A stretch of 26,323 nt of DNA from Spirochaetaceae bacterium (GCA_031272345.1 JAISTZ010000076.1:1-26323); one strand, 5' to 3'; numbered from the stretch's first letter, positions 14,292-21,958 are shown. Made by a program: numbers and translations. The notes: generated by a model not told the origin, from the letters alone.

Positions 14292-15719
14292 ATGGAACAG
14301 AGCATCCTTTCGGTCTTCGGCACCGCCAAAACCGGCAGCGACAGCATCCTGGAAAAACTCTTCCACGTGCTCAATTCTTCTTTCGACGGGATTTACATCA
14401 CCGACGGGGAGGCGAACACCCTCTTCGCGAACAATTCCTACGAGGTCATCACGGGTTTAAAGCGGGAGGAGGTCATCGGCAAGAACATGCGGGAGCTGGT
14501 TGACACCAAGGTGATGAACGTGTCCGGGTCCCTCCTGGTGCTGGAGAGCCGCAGCCCGGTCACCCTGGACCAGAAATTCCGCACGGGCAAGCACGCGATC
14601 ATCACGAGCACCCCCGTGTTCGACCGGAACGGCAAAATCACCATGATAATCACCAACGTCCGGGACGTAACGGAGCTCTACCGGGTCAAGCAGCAGCTCG
14701 CCCAGAAGGAGGAACTCTCCCAGCGGCAGATGTTCGAGCTGGAACTGATCCGCAGCCAGAACACCGGGGGCAAGTACGACTACAACACCAACGACCCCAA
14801 GATGTTCGAGGTCCTCCACATGCTCACCCGCATAGCCAAGACCGACACCACCGTGCTCCTCCAGGGGGAGACCGGGGTGGGCAAGGAAGCTTTCGCCTCC
14901 TACATCCACCAGAACAGCGCCCGCTCCCGGGAGCGGTTCATCACGATAAACTGCGCCGCCATCTCGGAGCAGCTCGTGGAGAGCGAGCTCTTCGGCTACG
15001 CCCCGGGCAGCTTCACCGGCGCGTCCGAGAGCGGCAAGCCCGGCCTCTTCGAGATCGCCGACAAGGGCACGGTCTTCCTGGACGAGGTCGGCGAGCTGCC
15101 CCTTACGGTGCAGGTAAAGCTGCTGCGGGTGCTCCACGACCAGTCCATGCTGCCCGTGGGGGCCACGGAGGTGCGCAGGGTCGACGTGCGGATCATCGCC
15201 GCCACCAACCGGGACTTAAAAAAGATGGTCCAGCAGCAGCGTTTCAGGCAGGACCTCCTCTACCGGCTCAACACCTTCACCGCCACGATCCCCCCCCTGC
15301 GGGACCGCCGGAGCGACATCATCCCCCTGGCCCTGTTCATCCTGCAAAACTTCAATAAACAGCACCACCTGGAAAAGACCCTCTCCGAGAGCGCCTGCCT
15401 GGAGCTCTACAACTACCACTGGCCGGGGAACATCCGGGAGATGCGCAACGTGATCGAGCGGGCGGTCATCCTCAGCGACGGGAGCGAGATCTATCCCGAC
15501 GACCTTGCCATCAGCGAGACCGTCCGGCACAGGAGCGACGGGGACGAGCGCAGGTCCTCGGGGAAGGACCCGGTGAACCTCAAGTTCCTGCTCGAAAAGA
15601 TCGAAGGGGAGTACATCAAGTCCGCCTTCGACCGGCACAGGAGCATCCGGCGCGCCGCGGCCCACCTGACCATGGATCCCGCCACATATCTCCGTAAATG
15701 GCGGAAGTATACGGAATAA
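14292..15719 (+). CDS. PAS-domain sigma54-dependent transcriptional activator
   Basis: A 475-residue bacterial enhancer-binding protein. N-terminal PAS sensor (about 20-130; SSFDGIYITDGEANTLFANN) of unknown ligand; AAA+ domain with Walker A GETGVGKE (192-199), the sigma54-contact loop GSFTGA (239-244, one change from GAFTGA), Walker B TVFLDEVGELP and the Arg-rich PPLRDRRSD segment; C-terminal Fis-like helix-turn-helix in the last about 30 residues (IRRAAAHLTMDPATYLRKW). The start lies 3 bases after the clpC stop with the ribosome site inside clpC, so it is co-translated with the mcs-clp operon. Immediately downstream lie three palindromes and a -24/-12 promoter, so its target is very probably the gene set from 16003 on. 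PAS binding of a small acid or CoA-pathway metabolite is a guess. Confidence 0.93.
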   Translation: MEQSILSVFGTAKTGSDSILEKLFHVLNSSFDGIYITDGEANTLFANNSYEVITGLKREEVIGKNMRELVDTKVMNVSGSLLVLESRSPVTLDQKFRTGKHAIITSTPVFDRNGKITMIITNVRDVTELYRVKQQLAQKEELSQRQMFELELIRSQNTGGKYDYNTNDPKMFEVLHMLTRIAKTDTTVLLQGETGVGKEAFASYIHQNSARSRERFITINCAAISEQLVESELFGYAPGSFTGASESGKPGLFEIADKGTVFLDEVGELPLTVQVKLLRVLHDQSMLPVGATEVRRVDVRIIAATNRDLKKMVQQQRFRQDLLYRLNTFTATIPPLRDRRSDIIPLALFILQNFNKQHHLEKTLSESACLELYNYHWPGNIREMRNVIERAVILSDGSEIYPDDLAISETVRHRSDGDERRSSGKDPVNLKFLLEKIEGEYIKSAFDRHRSIRRAAAHLTMDPATYLRKWRKYTE

Positions 15720-15727
15720 GCCCCGGC

Positions 15728-15743
15728 GTTTCATTTTTGAAAC
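15728..15743. promoter_or_regulatory. Enhancer site 1 (GTTTCA-N4-TGAAAC)
   Basis: GTTTCATTTTTGAAAC is a palindrome with perfect 6-bp arms and a 4-base spacer. It is the first of three related 16-mers after the sigma54-activator gene and 227 bases before the -24 box. Probable binding site of the activator's C-terminal helix-turn-helix. Confidence 0.7.
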
Positions 15744-15779
15744 AAATGCGGCGGAATTTTACGCCGGTTTTCATCTTTT

Positions 15780-15795
15780 GTTTTGATTTTGAAAC
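15780..15795. promoter_or_regulatory. Enhancer site 2
   Basis: GTTTTGATTTTGAAAC, identical to site 3 and differing from site 1 in three positions of the left arm and spacer. It starts 52 bases after site 1 and 32 bases before site 3; the latter spacing is about three helical turns, suiting cooperative binding. Confidence 0.7.
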
Positions 15796-15811
15796 ATGAG
15801 CCGCAAAAATT

Positions 15812-15827
15812 GTTTTGATTTTGAAAC
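15812..15827. promoter_or_regulatory. Enhancer site 3
   Basis: GTTTTGATTTTGAAAC, an exact copy of site 2. It ends 127 bases before the -24 element, a normal distance for looping by a sigma54 enhancer-binding protein. Confidence 0.7.
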
Positions 15828-15879
15828 AAAAGGACAGTCCCTTTGCCCTAAAACCGCGGGAAATCCGGGTTGTTACAAA

Positions 15880-15955
15880 AAAGTGATTTTCATATTTCCT
15901 TGCCCTGTGCTTTTTTGGGACGGCCTTGTTAAAATCGCCCTTCCAAAGTGATTTT
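15880..15955 (+). repeat. Direct repeat AAAGTGATTTT next to the sigma54 promoter
   Basis: AAAGTGATTTT occurs at 15880-15890 and again at 15945-15955, where its last base is the first base of the -24 element. The pair may be an accessory regulator site or chance A+T-rich sequence. The bases between hold no gene. Confidence 0.35.
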
Positions 15956-15970
15956 GGCACGATTCTTGCT
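15955..15970 (+). promoter_or_regulatory. Sigma54 (-24/-12) promoter
   Basis: TGGCACGATTCTTGCT matches the full sigma54 consensus TGGCACG-N4-TTGC(A/T), with the invariant GG and GC dinucleotides ten bases apart. Transcription should start near 15980, giving a leader of about 23 bases with a GGAGG before ATG 16003. Together with the upstream palindromes and the adjacent activator gene it forms a complete sigma54 control region. Confidence 0.92.
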
Positions 15971-16002
15971 GTCTTTCTAATATATCATAAGGAGGCAAAC
16001 AC

Positions 16003-17970
16003 ATGAGTAACAACACCACAACAGGAGCTGCAAAAAAGTATGACCTGACGGTCATCCTCTTCTGCATCTCAATTGTCCTTTTGGTTGTAGGAGCGCTAAT
16101 TTCCTACAATGTCGTAACTTCCGGCGGAAGGGTAAAAATCGAGGAGGTCGCGTTCATCGACGATAACGGCGCCCTGCTGAAAGGCGCTATCTACATCCCC
16201 AAGGGTGTGGACGCCGAGCACCCCGCGCCGGCGGTCATCGTGGGTCACGGGTATTCGTCAAATTACCACGCCCTTGAAATCGACGCGGTCGAACTGGCGC
16301 GGCGGGGCGTGGTTGCCCTGGCCGTGGACAGTTACGACCACGGCAAGTCCGGCCACCCGGAGCCGCTGAAGCCGGAGCCCTTCACCAAGCCCGATCCAAG
16401 GCTGTCCCACTTCGGCATGTTCGGGCAGTTGCAGTTCCTGGGCAGGCTTCCCTATGTCGACAAGAACCGCATCGGCCTCACGGGGCACTCCATGGGCGCG
16501 GAAAACTCCCGGCTCACGGCCAAGAGGGCCTTCGCCCTCCGCCAGACCGACCCGTCCGTCATCGTGCCGCGGGCCGTGCTCCTCCAGGCCAACTCGCCCA
16601 AGCTGGACAACGAAACCAAGGACGACGAGCCTGTCGCCCATTTCGGCATAAGCTACGGGGTCAACGTGGGCAGGTACGACGAGTTCGCCATCCTCCTGTG
16701 GGGCATTCCCAAGGCCGCGGACTACAAGACCACCAAGAATTTCAAGGCCATGGTGGGCATCCCCGAGCCGGACAACAATGTGTTCTACCGCTACGGCAAC
16801 CCCGCGCCCCTCACCACCAGGGAGGAACAGCTTAGAGCGGGCCGGGAGGGTTCCCTCCGGATCGGCTGGATTCAGGACAACTCCCACTCGACCCTGTGCT
16901 TCTCGCGGCTTGCGTCAAGGCGGGCGGTGGAATTCTTCGACCTCACCCTCTGCGACGGCAAGCTGGCGGAACGGATTCCCTACGACAACCAGATCTGGCC
17001 CCTCAAGACCCCCGCCTCTGCGGCGGTGCTCATCGGCGTCGTCATGTTCATGGTGACTCTGGGGCTTTTGCTCCTCCGGGCGCCCTTCTTCAAGAGTATC
17101 ATCAAGCCTGAGCCGGTAAGCCTGATTTCCATGCACGCGCCCATCCACAAGCTCTACTACACCGTCTTCTACGCCATCTCGTTCCTGGTGCCCTTCTTTA
17201 CATTCTTCTGGGCCAACGAAGACCGCATCTTCTCCACCTGGCAGAACGTCATAGCCCCCGTGTCCAAGTGGCCCTATTCCAATTTCTGGAACCTGCCCCT
17301 GGTAAACGGCAGCGCCCTCTACAGCCTGGTGCACGGAGCTATCATGGTGGTCCTCTTTGCCATCATCTACTTCGCACTTGCCAAGCCCAACGGCGGCAAA
17401 TTTGAGAGCACGGGCCTCATCGTTCCGGCCAAAACCTTCGGCAAGTCTATCCTTTTGGGCGCTATCGTCTTCTTCTCGTTCTTCATCGTGCTCAACATCC
17501 TCATCTACTTCACCGGCATCGAATTCGGCTTCTACAAGTTCTGGCTCGATACCATGTCCATCGACCGGTGGGGCAGGTTCGTCAAGTACTTCCTGTTCTT
17601 CTTTGTCTACGCGGTCATAAGCGGGGTGTGCCTCAACAGCATCACCCGCATCAACGGCCTTAAAGAATGGCAGAACTTCCTCCTCATGCTGGGCGTGAGC
17701 TTCGGCGGCCTGTTGCTCCTCCAGATCATCAACACCCAGGTGCTCTACAGGACCGGGCAGATGCTGTACTTCTTCGTACCCGGCAGCAAGATACCCAACA
17801 GTTTTGCCATCCTGCTGCTCTTCGGCACGTTCTTCTCGGTTCCTTCTTCGGTGGTATTCAGCCGGGTCTTCTACAAGAAGACCGGCAACGTGTGGGTGGG
17901 AGCCGTGATCGTGAGCATGTTCTCCACCTTCCTCGCCGTGGGTTCGACCCTGGTGAGTCATATCCTGTAG
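16003..17970 (+). CDS. Membrane-anchored alpha/beta-hydrolase fused to a polytopic membrane domain
   Basis: A 655-residue protein, family not firmly recognised. One membrane helix (about 13-36) leads into an alpha/beta-hydrolase domain (about 45-330). This has an oxyanion segment VIVGHGYSSNYH, the strand-turn VALAVDSYDHGKSG, and a nucleophile elbow GHSMG with Ser163; a late His in DNSHST could complete the triad. From about residue 342 to the end there are some eight hydrophobic segments. The hydrolase domain should face one side of the inner membrane as an ester, lactone or thioester hydrolase. GGAGG lies upstream of ATG and this is the first gene after the sigma54 promoter. Its place before the 4-hydroxybutyrate genes suggests release of a substrate such as a hydroxybutyrate ester or lactone; this is inference. 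Confidence 0.75.
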   Translation: MSNNTTTGAAKKYDLTVILFCISIVLLVVGALISYNVVTSGGRVKIEEVAFIDDNGALLKGAIYIPKGVDAEHPAPAVIVGHGYSSNYHALEIDAVELARRGVVALAVDSYDHGKSGHPEPLKPEPFTKPDPRLSHFGMFGQLQFLGRLPYVDKNRIGLTGHSMGAENSRLTAKRAFALRQTDPSVIVPRAVLLQANSPKLDNETKDDEPVAHFGISYGVNVGRYDEFAILLWGIPKAADYKTTKNFKAMVGIPEPDNNVFYRYGNPAPLTTREEQLRAGREGSLRIGWIQDNSHSTLCFSRLASRRAVEFFDLTLCDGKLAERIPYDNQIWPLKTPASAAVLIGVVMFMVTLGLLLLRAPFFKSIIKPEPVSLISMHAPIHKLYYTVFYAISFLVPFFTFFWANEDRIFSTWQNVIAPVSKWPYSNFWNLPLVNGSALYSLVHGAIMVVLFAIIYFALAKPNGGKFESTGLIVPAKTFGKSILLGAIVFFSFFIVLNILIYFTGIEFGFYKFWLDTMSIDRWGRFVKYFLFFFVYAVISGVCLNSITRINGLKEWQNFLLMLGVSFGGLLLLQIINTQVLYRTGQMLYFFVPGSKIPNSFAILLLFGTFFSVPSSVVFSRVFYKKTGNVWVGAVIVSMFSTFLAVGSTLVSHIL

Positions 17971-17977
17971 TTGATCC

Positions 17978-18018
17978 GGCGGCGTCCGAAATTCCTTACT
18001 TCGGGCGCCGCCCTTCTT
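17978..18018 (+). terminator. Probable weak intrinsic terminator after the hydrolase gene
   Basis: GGCGGCG-T-CCGAA pairs with TTCGG-G-CGCCGCC through one G-U pair (13 bp, 9-base loop), followed by CTTCTTG. The U-tract is poor, so partial termination or mRNA 3' protection is likelier than a full stop; the genes beyond may depend on read-through. Confidence 0.55.
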
Positions 18019-18038
18019 GACCTCAAAGGAGAGTGGAG

Positions 18039-18461
18039 ATGGTTTTTGGGTGTTGCCGCGGCCGCAACAGGTACGTGCGTTCTCTCGTGTTGATTGTCGC
18101 AGCTTGCGCCGTGTTGGGGGCCTATTCCATGGGGGCCTTCGCCCGGGGCGGGGGCGGTTTTATTTCCGTGCTCCGCGCTCAAATCGCCCCGTCGTCGGGC
18201 GCCGTCCGGCTCATGGGATTCGTCCCCGTAAGCCGGCTCCCCAGGGCAGCCAGGCTCTTCATCCTCCAAACCACGGAAAGACCCGGAAGCTCCGCCAGCG
18301 TCAGCAAGAAAAAACGTCTTCCAATAGGATTCAAATTTTTTGCTTCCCTCGATGGTCCTTCAAATAACAAGGATTATTTGCTAAGCTCTTTCCTCGAGGG
18401 GAACACAAAAAGTGAATATATCAGGGTAAACAACACACAGCTTCTCAACCTGCGGCTCTGA
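18039..18461 (+). CDS. Small secreted or membrane-anchored protein of unknown function
   Basis: Predicted protein of 140 residues with no recognised family. A basic start with CC is followed by a hydrophobic stretch (VRSLVLIVAACAVLGAYSMGAFA), a signal peptide or anchor. The rest is basic in the middle (SKKKRLP) and ends in an Asn/Leu-rich tail. ATG 18039 is favoured over GTG 18033 because AGGAG lies about 7 bases before it. It sits between the hydrolase and the permease on the sigma54 transcript. Its coding status rests on an open frame, a ribosome site and a plausible leader peptide, so it is the least certain gene of this run. Confidence 0.5.
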   Translation: MVFGCCRGRNRYVRSLVLIVAACAVLGAYSMGAFARGGGGFISVLRAQIAPSSGAVRLMGFVPVSRLPRAARLFILQTTERPGSSASVSKKKRLPIGFKFFASLDGPSNNKDYLLSSFLEGNTKSEYIRVNNTQLLNLRL

Positions 18462-18485
18462 GGGTTCCCCTGGTTTTGAGGATCT

Positions 18486-18538
18486 TTCCGGCCGGGGGGC
18501 CGGAATGTGGACAACCTGCCCTTGCCCCTAAGGAGGGG
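18486..18538 (+). other. Tandem hairpins in the permease leader
   Basis: TTCCGGCC-GGGG-GGCCGGAA (18486-18505) is a perfect 8-bp hairpin. CCCCT-AAGG-AGGGG (18525-18538) is a second, and its loop and arm contain AGGAGGGG, resembling a ribosome site. A T6 run follows at 18551. The pair could terminate, attenuate or stabilise; no known riboswitch class is recognised in the 106-base gap. Confidence 0.4.
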
Positions 18539-18567
18539 TAAGACACTTACTTTTTTGGAGAATTATT

Positions 18568-19974
18568 ATGGCTATAAAGCGTGAAATCGGTCTCGAGCAG
18601 CCCTATATCCCTGCGGGACTGTTCAAAATCCGTATCCCCTTTGTGCACTACAGGTTTGAAATCTCCGAGGCGATTCAAGCCATCTTCATGTGCGCAACCT
18701 GTCTGGGCGCAATCCCTGTCTTGCAGTCGGTCCTGGGGGTTTCCTACGAAATCGCCTGGTCCATGGTCGTCATCAACGGCTGCCTCTACTTCCTGCACGC
18801 AACCTTCGGCGACCCGGTAGTCCCCGGATGGATCACCCCGGCGATCCCCGTCGTCACCGCCTACCTTACCGGCGGCTACGAAGACCACAACCTGCGGATC
18901 CAGGCGATGGTTGCCTTGCAGATTGACGTGGCGATCATCTTCTTTATCATGGGTCTTACGGGCATCGCCAACCGGCTCATGAGGGCAATCCCCTCATCGA
19001 TTCAGGCGGGCATCCTCCTGGGCGCGGCGGTCGCGGCTGTTATCGGCGAAATGAACGGGCGCTTCAAGGTATACCCCGTCACCATCGCCATTTCCTGCCT
19101 CCTGGCGTACTTCCTCTTGTTCAGCAAGACCTGGCAGAATTTGCGCAAAAAGAGCGCCATCGTGGATAGGCTGGCCAGCTTCGGTATGCTCCCGGCCATC
19201 ATCATCGGCGTAATCCTGGGCCCCATCGTGGGCGAAATCAAGCTGCCCCCTATCTCCCTCTCCTGGACGGACCCCGCCACGGGCAGGACCCAGTTCCTGT
19301 TCTGGCTCCCCCAGATCGGGCAGCTGCTCAAGGAAGTCAGCCCCCTGGGCGGCATCGGCTTCCCCAGCGTGGACCTCTTCATCAAGGGTATTCCTACGGC
19401 TATCGCGGCCTACATCATCGCCTTTGGTGACTTCGTCACCTCGGACGTTCTGTTGAACGAGGCCGACGAAGCCCGGTCGGACGAGAAGATCGACTTCAAC
19501 GCCAACCGGTCCAACGTCATAAGCGGCGTCCGGAACACGATTATGGCCCTTATCGCCCCCTACACCCAGCTCTGCGGCCCCCTGTGGGCTGCCGTAACGG
19601 TGGCAACCTGCCAGCGCTACAAGGACGGGCGGAAGGCCATGGACTCGATTTTCTCCGGGGTCGGAACCTTCCGTATGATGACCGCCATCTACGTGGCCGT
19701 CATCCCCATCGCCCTCCTGTTAAAGGAAGTGCTCCCCATCGCCCTTTCGATCACCATGCTTGTCCAGGGCTATGCGTGTACCATCATAGCGATTAAGATG
19801 TGCCGGAACGATACGGACATGGGTATCGCGGGCGTTATGGGCGCGGTCCTCGCTGTCCGGGGCGCCGCGTGGGGCCTTGCGGTCGGTATCATCCTCAACA
19901 TCGTGCTGATCGTCGGTTCGGGCACTAAGGTGCTCGGTTCCGCGAAGTCGGGCGCGCCGGACAAGAAGGCGTAA
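18568..19974 (+). CDS. NCS2-like permease (SLC23/SLC26 fold), substrate unknown
   Basis: A 468-residue membrane protein with about 12-14 hydrophobic segments, resembling the xanthine/uracil (NCS2) and SulP-like superfamily. Useful marks are GDPVVPGWITPAIPVV (about 88-103), the central AIPSSIQAGILLGAA segment and, near residue 310, NANRSNVISGVRN with a following GPLWAAVT block. Classical NCS2 purine/uracil signatures are not obvious, so nucleobase transport is doubtful. GGAG precedes ATG 18568. Placed between the hydrolase and 4-hydroxybutyryl-CoA dehydratase genes, it may import 4-hydroxybutyrate or another small organic acid into the cell. That assignment rests only on neighbourhood. Confidence 0.75.
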   Translation: MAIKREIGLEQPYIPAGLFKIRIPFVHYRFEISEAIQAIFMCATCLGAIPVLQSVLGVSYEIAWSMVVINGCLYFLHATFGDPVVPGWITPAIPVVTAYLTGGYEDHNLRIQAMVALQIDVAIIFFIMGLTGIANRLMRAIPSSIQAGILLGAAVAAVIGEMNGRFKVYPVTIAISCLLAYFLLFSKTWQNLRKKSAIVDRLASFGMLPAIIIGVILGPIVGEIKLPPISLSWTDPATGRTQFLFWLPQIGQLLKEVSPLGGIGFPSVDLFIKGIPTAIAAYIIAFGDFVTSDVLLNEADEARSDEKIDFNANRSNVISGVRNTIMALIAPYTQLCGPLWAAVTVATCQRYKDGRKAMDSIFSGVGTFRMMTAIYVAVIPIALLLKEVLPIALSITMLVQGYACTIIAIKMCRNDTDMGIAGVMGAVLAVRGAAWGLAVGIILNIVLIVGSGTKVLGSAKSGAPDKKA

Positions 19975-19978
19975 GACC

Positions 19979-20383
19979 ATGCAGACCGTGACTGTCGGAC
20001 CAGGCGTAAAGGAATATTTACAAACGATGGGCGCAGAGAAAGTTGTCGTCGGCCTGGCGACCGGCAGGACACCGGTCTGCTGCAACGGCGGCAAGGCCCA
20101 GGGCTACTACACCCCCGGTGTGCTTCTGGCAAAACCGGGGGCTCAGTGGGACGAACCCCACCGGGAATTCACCTCCAACGGGGTGAACGTGCTGGTGAGC
20201 GATGAAGCCCTGGCTGCCGCGGACGGAGACATCAGCGTGACCATGGAAAGAGCGCTGATTTTTAAGAAGCTGACTGTTTCCGGCTTCCCCAAGCGCGTCT
20301 ACGACGGTGATTTGGCGGAACGGATCGCCAAATACGATGCAAAGGAGGCGGCAGCCATGAACACAGCAGAAGCCCCCGCGTAG
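19979..20383 (+). CDS. Small CC-motif protein, HesB/selenoprotein-family-like
   Basis: A 134-residue cytoplasmic protein. The visible hallmark is a vicinal Cys pair, C34-C35, in GRTPVCCNGGKAQG, within an N-terminal half reminiscent of small HesB-like 'CC/Se motif' proteins, in which one Cys may be selenocysteine in relatives. This likeness is from memory and tentative. The rest (DISVTMERALIFKKLTVSGFPKRVYDGDL) shows no known motif. It begins 4 bases after the permease stop, so translation is probably coupled, and it precedes abfD. A redox, metal or persulfide role linked to the permease or the Fe-S dehydratase is conceivable. Confidence 0.65.
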   Translation: MQTVTVGPGVKEYLQTMGAEKVVVGLATGRTPVCCNGGKAQGYYTPGVLLAKPGAQWDEPHREFTSNGVNVLVSDEALAAADGDISVTMERALIFKKLTVSGFPKRVYDGDLAERIAKYDAKEAAAMNTAEAPA

Positions 20384-20440
20384 GGGTCCGCCGCATCCTG
20401 GCGCGGTATATGTCAGGAACAGAAGAAACTGTGGCACCAA

Positions 20441-20455
20441 AGGGCCGTTGGCCCT
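20441..20455 (+). other. Short hairpin before abfD
   Basis: AGGGCC-GTT-GGCCCT is a perfect 6-bp stem, 27 bases upstream of ATG 20483 and just before its GGAGG. It is too short a leader element to classify and has no U-run. Confidence 0.4.
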
Positions 20456-20482
20456 GAACAAAACATAATAGGAGGAAAACCT

Positions 20483-21952
20483 ATGGCAAAACTCATGACT
20501 GGGCAAGAATACATCGAAAGTATTCGCAAAATTAAGATGGAAGTCTATCTTATGGGCAAGAAGGTTGACAGCCCCGTGGACGACCCCATCCTGCGGCCGT
20601 CCCTGAATTCGGTACGGGCAACCTACGATCTGGCGCAGAAGCCGGAGTATGCGGACCTGATGCTGGCAAAAGAACCCGACGGCAAGACCGTCAACCGGTT
20701 CAACCACATCCACCGCTCAACCGAAGATCTGGTAAAGAAGGTCAAGATGCAGCGGCTCCTGGGCCAGACCACGGGGGCCTGTTTCCAGCGCTGCGTGGGC
20801 ATGGACGCCTTCAACGCGGTGTGGAGCACCACCTACGACACGGACCAGAAGTACAAGACCCACTACCACGAGAACTTCAAGAAATTCCTCGCCTACGTGC
20901 AGGAAAATGACTTCACCGTGGACGGGGCCATGACCGACCCCAAGGGCGACCGGTCCAAGGCGCAGAACGAGCAGGAAGACCCGGACATGTTCGTGCACGT
21001 TGTTGAACGCAACGTCACCCGTGACGGCAAGAAGGGCATCATCGTGCGCGGGGCCAAGGCCCACCAGACGGGCATCCTGAACTCCCACGAAGTCATCGTC
21101 ATGCCGACCCAGGCGGTAAAACCCGAAGCCAAGGACTACGCCATCGCCTTTGCGGTGCCCCTCGACAGCCCGGGCCTCTTCCTGATCATCGGCCGCCAGT
21201 CCTGCGATACGCGGAAACTGGAAGGCGGCAAGATCGACGTGGGCAACGCCGAGTACGGCGGAGTGGAAGCCCTCACGGTGTTCGACAACGTGTTCGTGCC
21301 CGAGGACAGGATCTTCCTGGACGGGGAAGCTGATTTCGCCGGGGACCTGGTGGAGCGCTTCGCAGGCTATCACCGGCAGAGCTACGGCGGGTGCAAGGTC
21401 GGCGTGGGCGACGTGCTCATCGGAGCCGCCGCAACCATCGCGGACTACAACGGCGCGAACAAGGCGTCCCACGTAAAGGACAAGCTCATCGAGATGACCC
21501 ACCTGAACGAAACCCTGTACTGCTGCGGTATCGCCTGTTCTGCGGAAGGCAACAAGACTCCCTCGGGGAACTACATCATCAACCTGCTCCTGGCCAACGT
21601 CTGCAAGCAGAACGTCACCCGGTTCCCCTACGAGATCGTCCGCCTGGCGGAAGACATCGCGGGCGGTATCATGGTAACCGCACCCTCGGAGAAGGACCTG
21701 AACGCCCCCGGCAAGGTGGGCGAGGCTGTCAAGAAGTACCTGAAAGCGGCCCCCGGAGTCACCGTGGAGAACCGCCTGAGGATTCTGCGGCTCATCGAGA
21801 ACCTGTCGCTCGGCACGGCGGCTGTCGGCTACCGGACGGAATCCATGCACGGCGCGGGGTCTCCCCAGGCGCAGCGCATCATGATTGCCCGGCAAGGCAA
21901 CATCGACGGCAAGAAGAAGCTTGCAAAAGCTTTGGCCGGCGTCAAGGAATAG
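20483..21952 (+). CDS. abfD: 4-hydroxybutyryl-CoA dehydratase / vinylacetyl-CoA delta-isomerase
   Basis: A 489-residue homologue of Clostridium aminobutyricum AbfD, a FAD and [4Fe-4S] radical enzyme that converts 4-hydroxybutyryl-CoA to crotonyl-CoA. The cluster ligands known from that enzyme (Cys-x3-Cys and His-x6-Cys) are matched by C100 and C104 in GACFQRCVG and by H297 and C304 in YHRQSYGGC. The acyl-CoA-dehydrogenase-like FAD fold is seen in KAHQTGILNSHE, GRQSCDT and the TAAVGYRTESMHGAG segment. Length is typical. GGAGG precedes ATG 20483. The enzyme is oxygen-sensitive, which fits an anaerobe. It is the key diagnostic gene of the window: it makes the crotonyl-CoA that the minus-strand operon can consume. 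Confidence 0.97.
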   Translation: MAKLMTGQEYIESIRKIKMEVYLMGKKVDSPVDDPILRPSLNSVRATYDLAQKPEYADLMLAKEPDGKTVNRFNHIHRSTEDLVKKVKMQRLLGQTTGACFQRCVGMDAFNAVWSTTYDTDQKYKTHYHENFKKFLAYVQENDFTVDGAMTDPKGDRSKAQNEQEDPDMFVHVVERNVTRDGKKGIIVRGAKAHQTGILNSHEVIVMPTQAVKPEAKDYAIAFAVPLDSPGLFLIIGRQSCDTRKLEGGKIDVGNAEYGGVEALTVFDNVFVPEDRIFLDGEADFAGDLVERFAGYHRQSYGGCKVGVGDVLIGAAATIADYNGANKASHVKDKLIEMTHLNETLYCCGIACSAEGNKTPSGNYIINLLLANVCKQNVTRFPYEIVRLAEDIAGGIMVTAPSEKDLNAPGKVGEAVKKYLKAAPGVTVENRLRILRLIENLSLGTAAVGYRTESMHGAGSPQAQRIMIARQGNIDGKKKLAKALAGVKE

Positions 21953-21958
21953 GCGCAT

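Noticed and set aside
11772..14366. Very long open frame on the minus strand opposite clpC
   Set aside because: It mirrors clpC, is rich in Gly/His/Arg/Pro/Val typical of antisense frames in G+C-rich DNA and shows no known domain.
18462..18567. Sigma54 promoter before the NCS2-like permease
   Set aside because: TGGACA and TTGC occur, but the GG to GC spacing is wrong for a -24/-12 element.
20078..20086. Selenocysteine codon in the CC-motif protein
   Set aside because: Both codons of the pair are ordinary Cys codons (TGC TGC); no in-frame TGA is involved.
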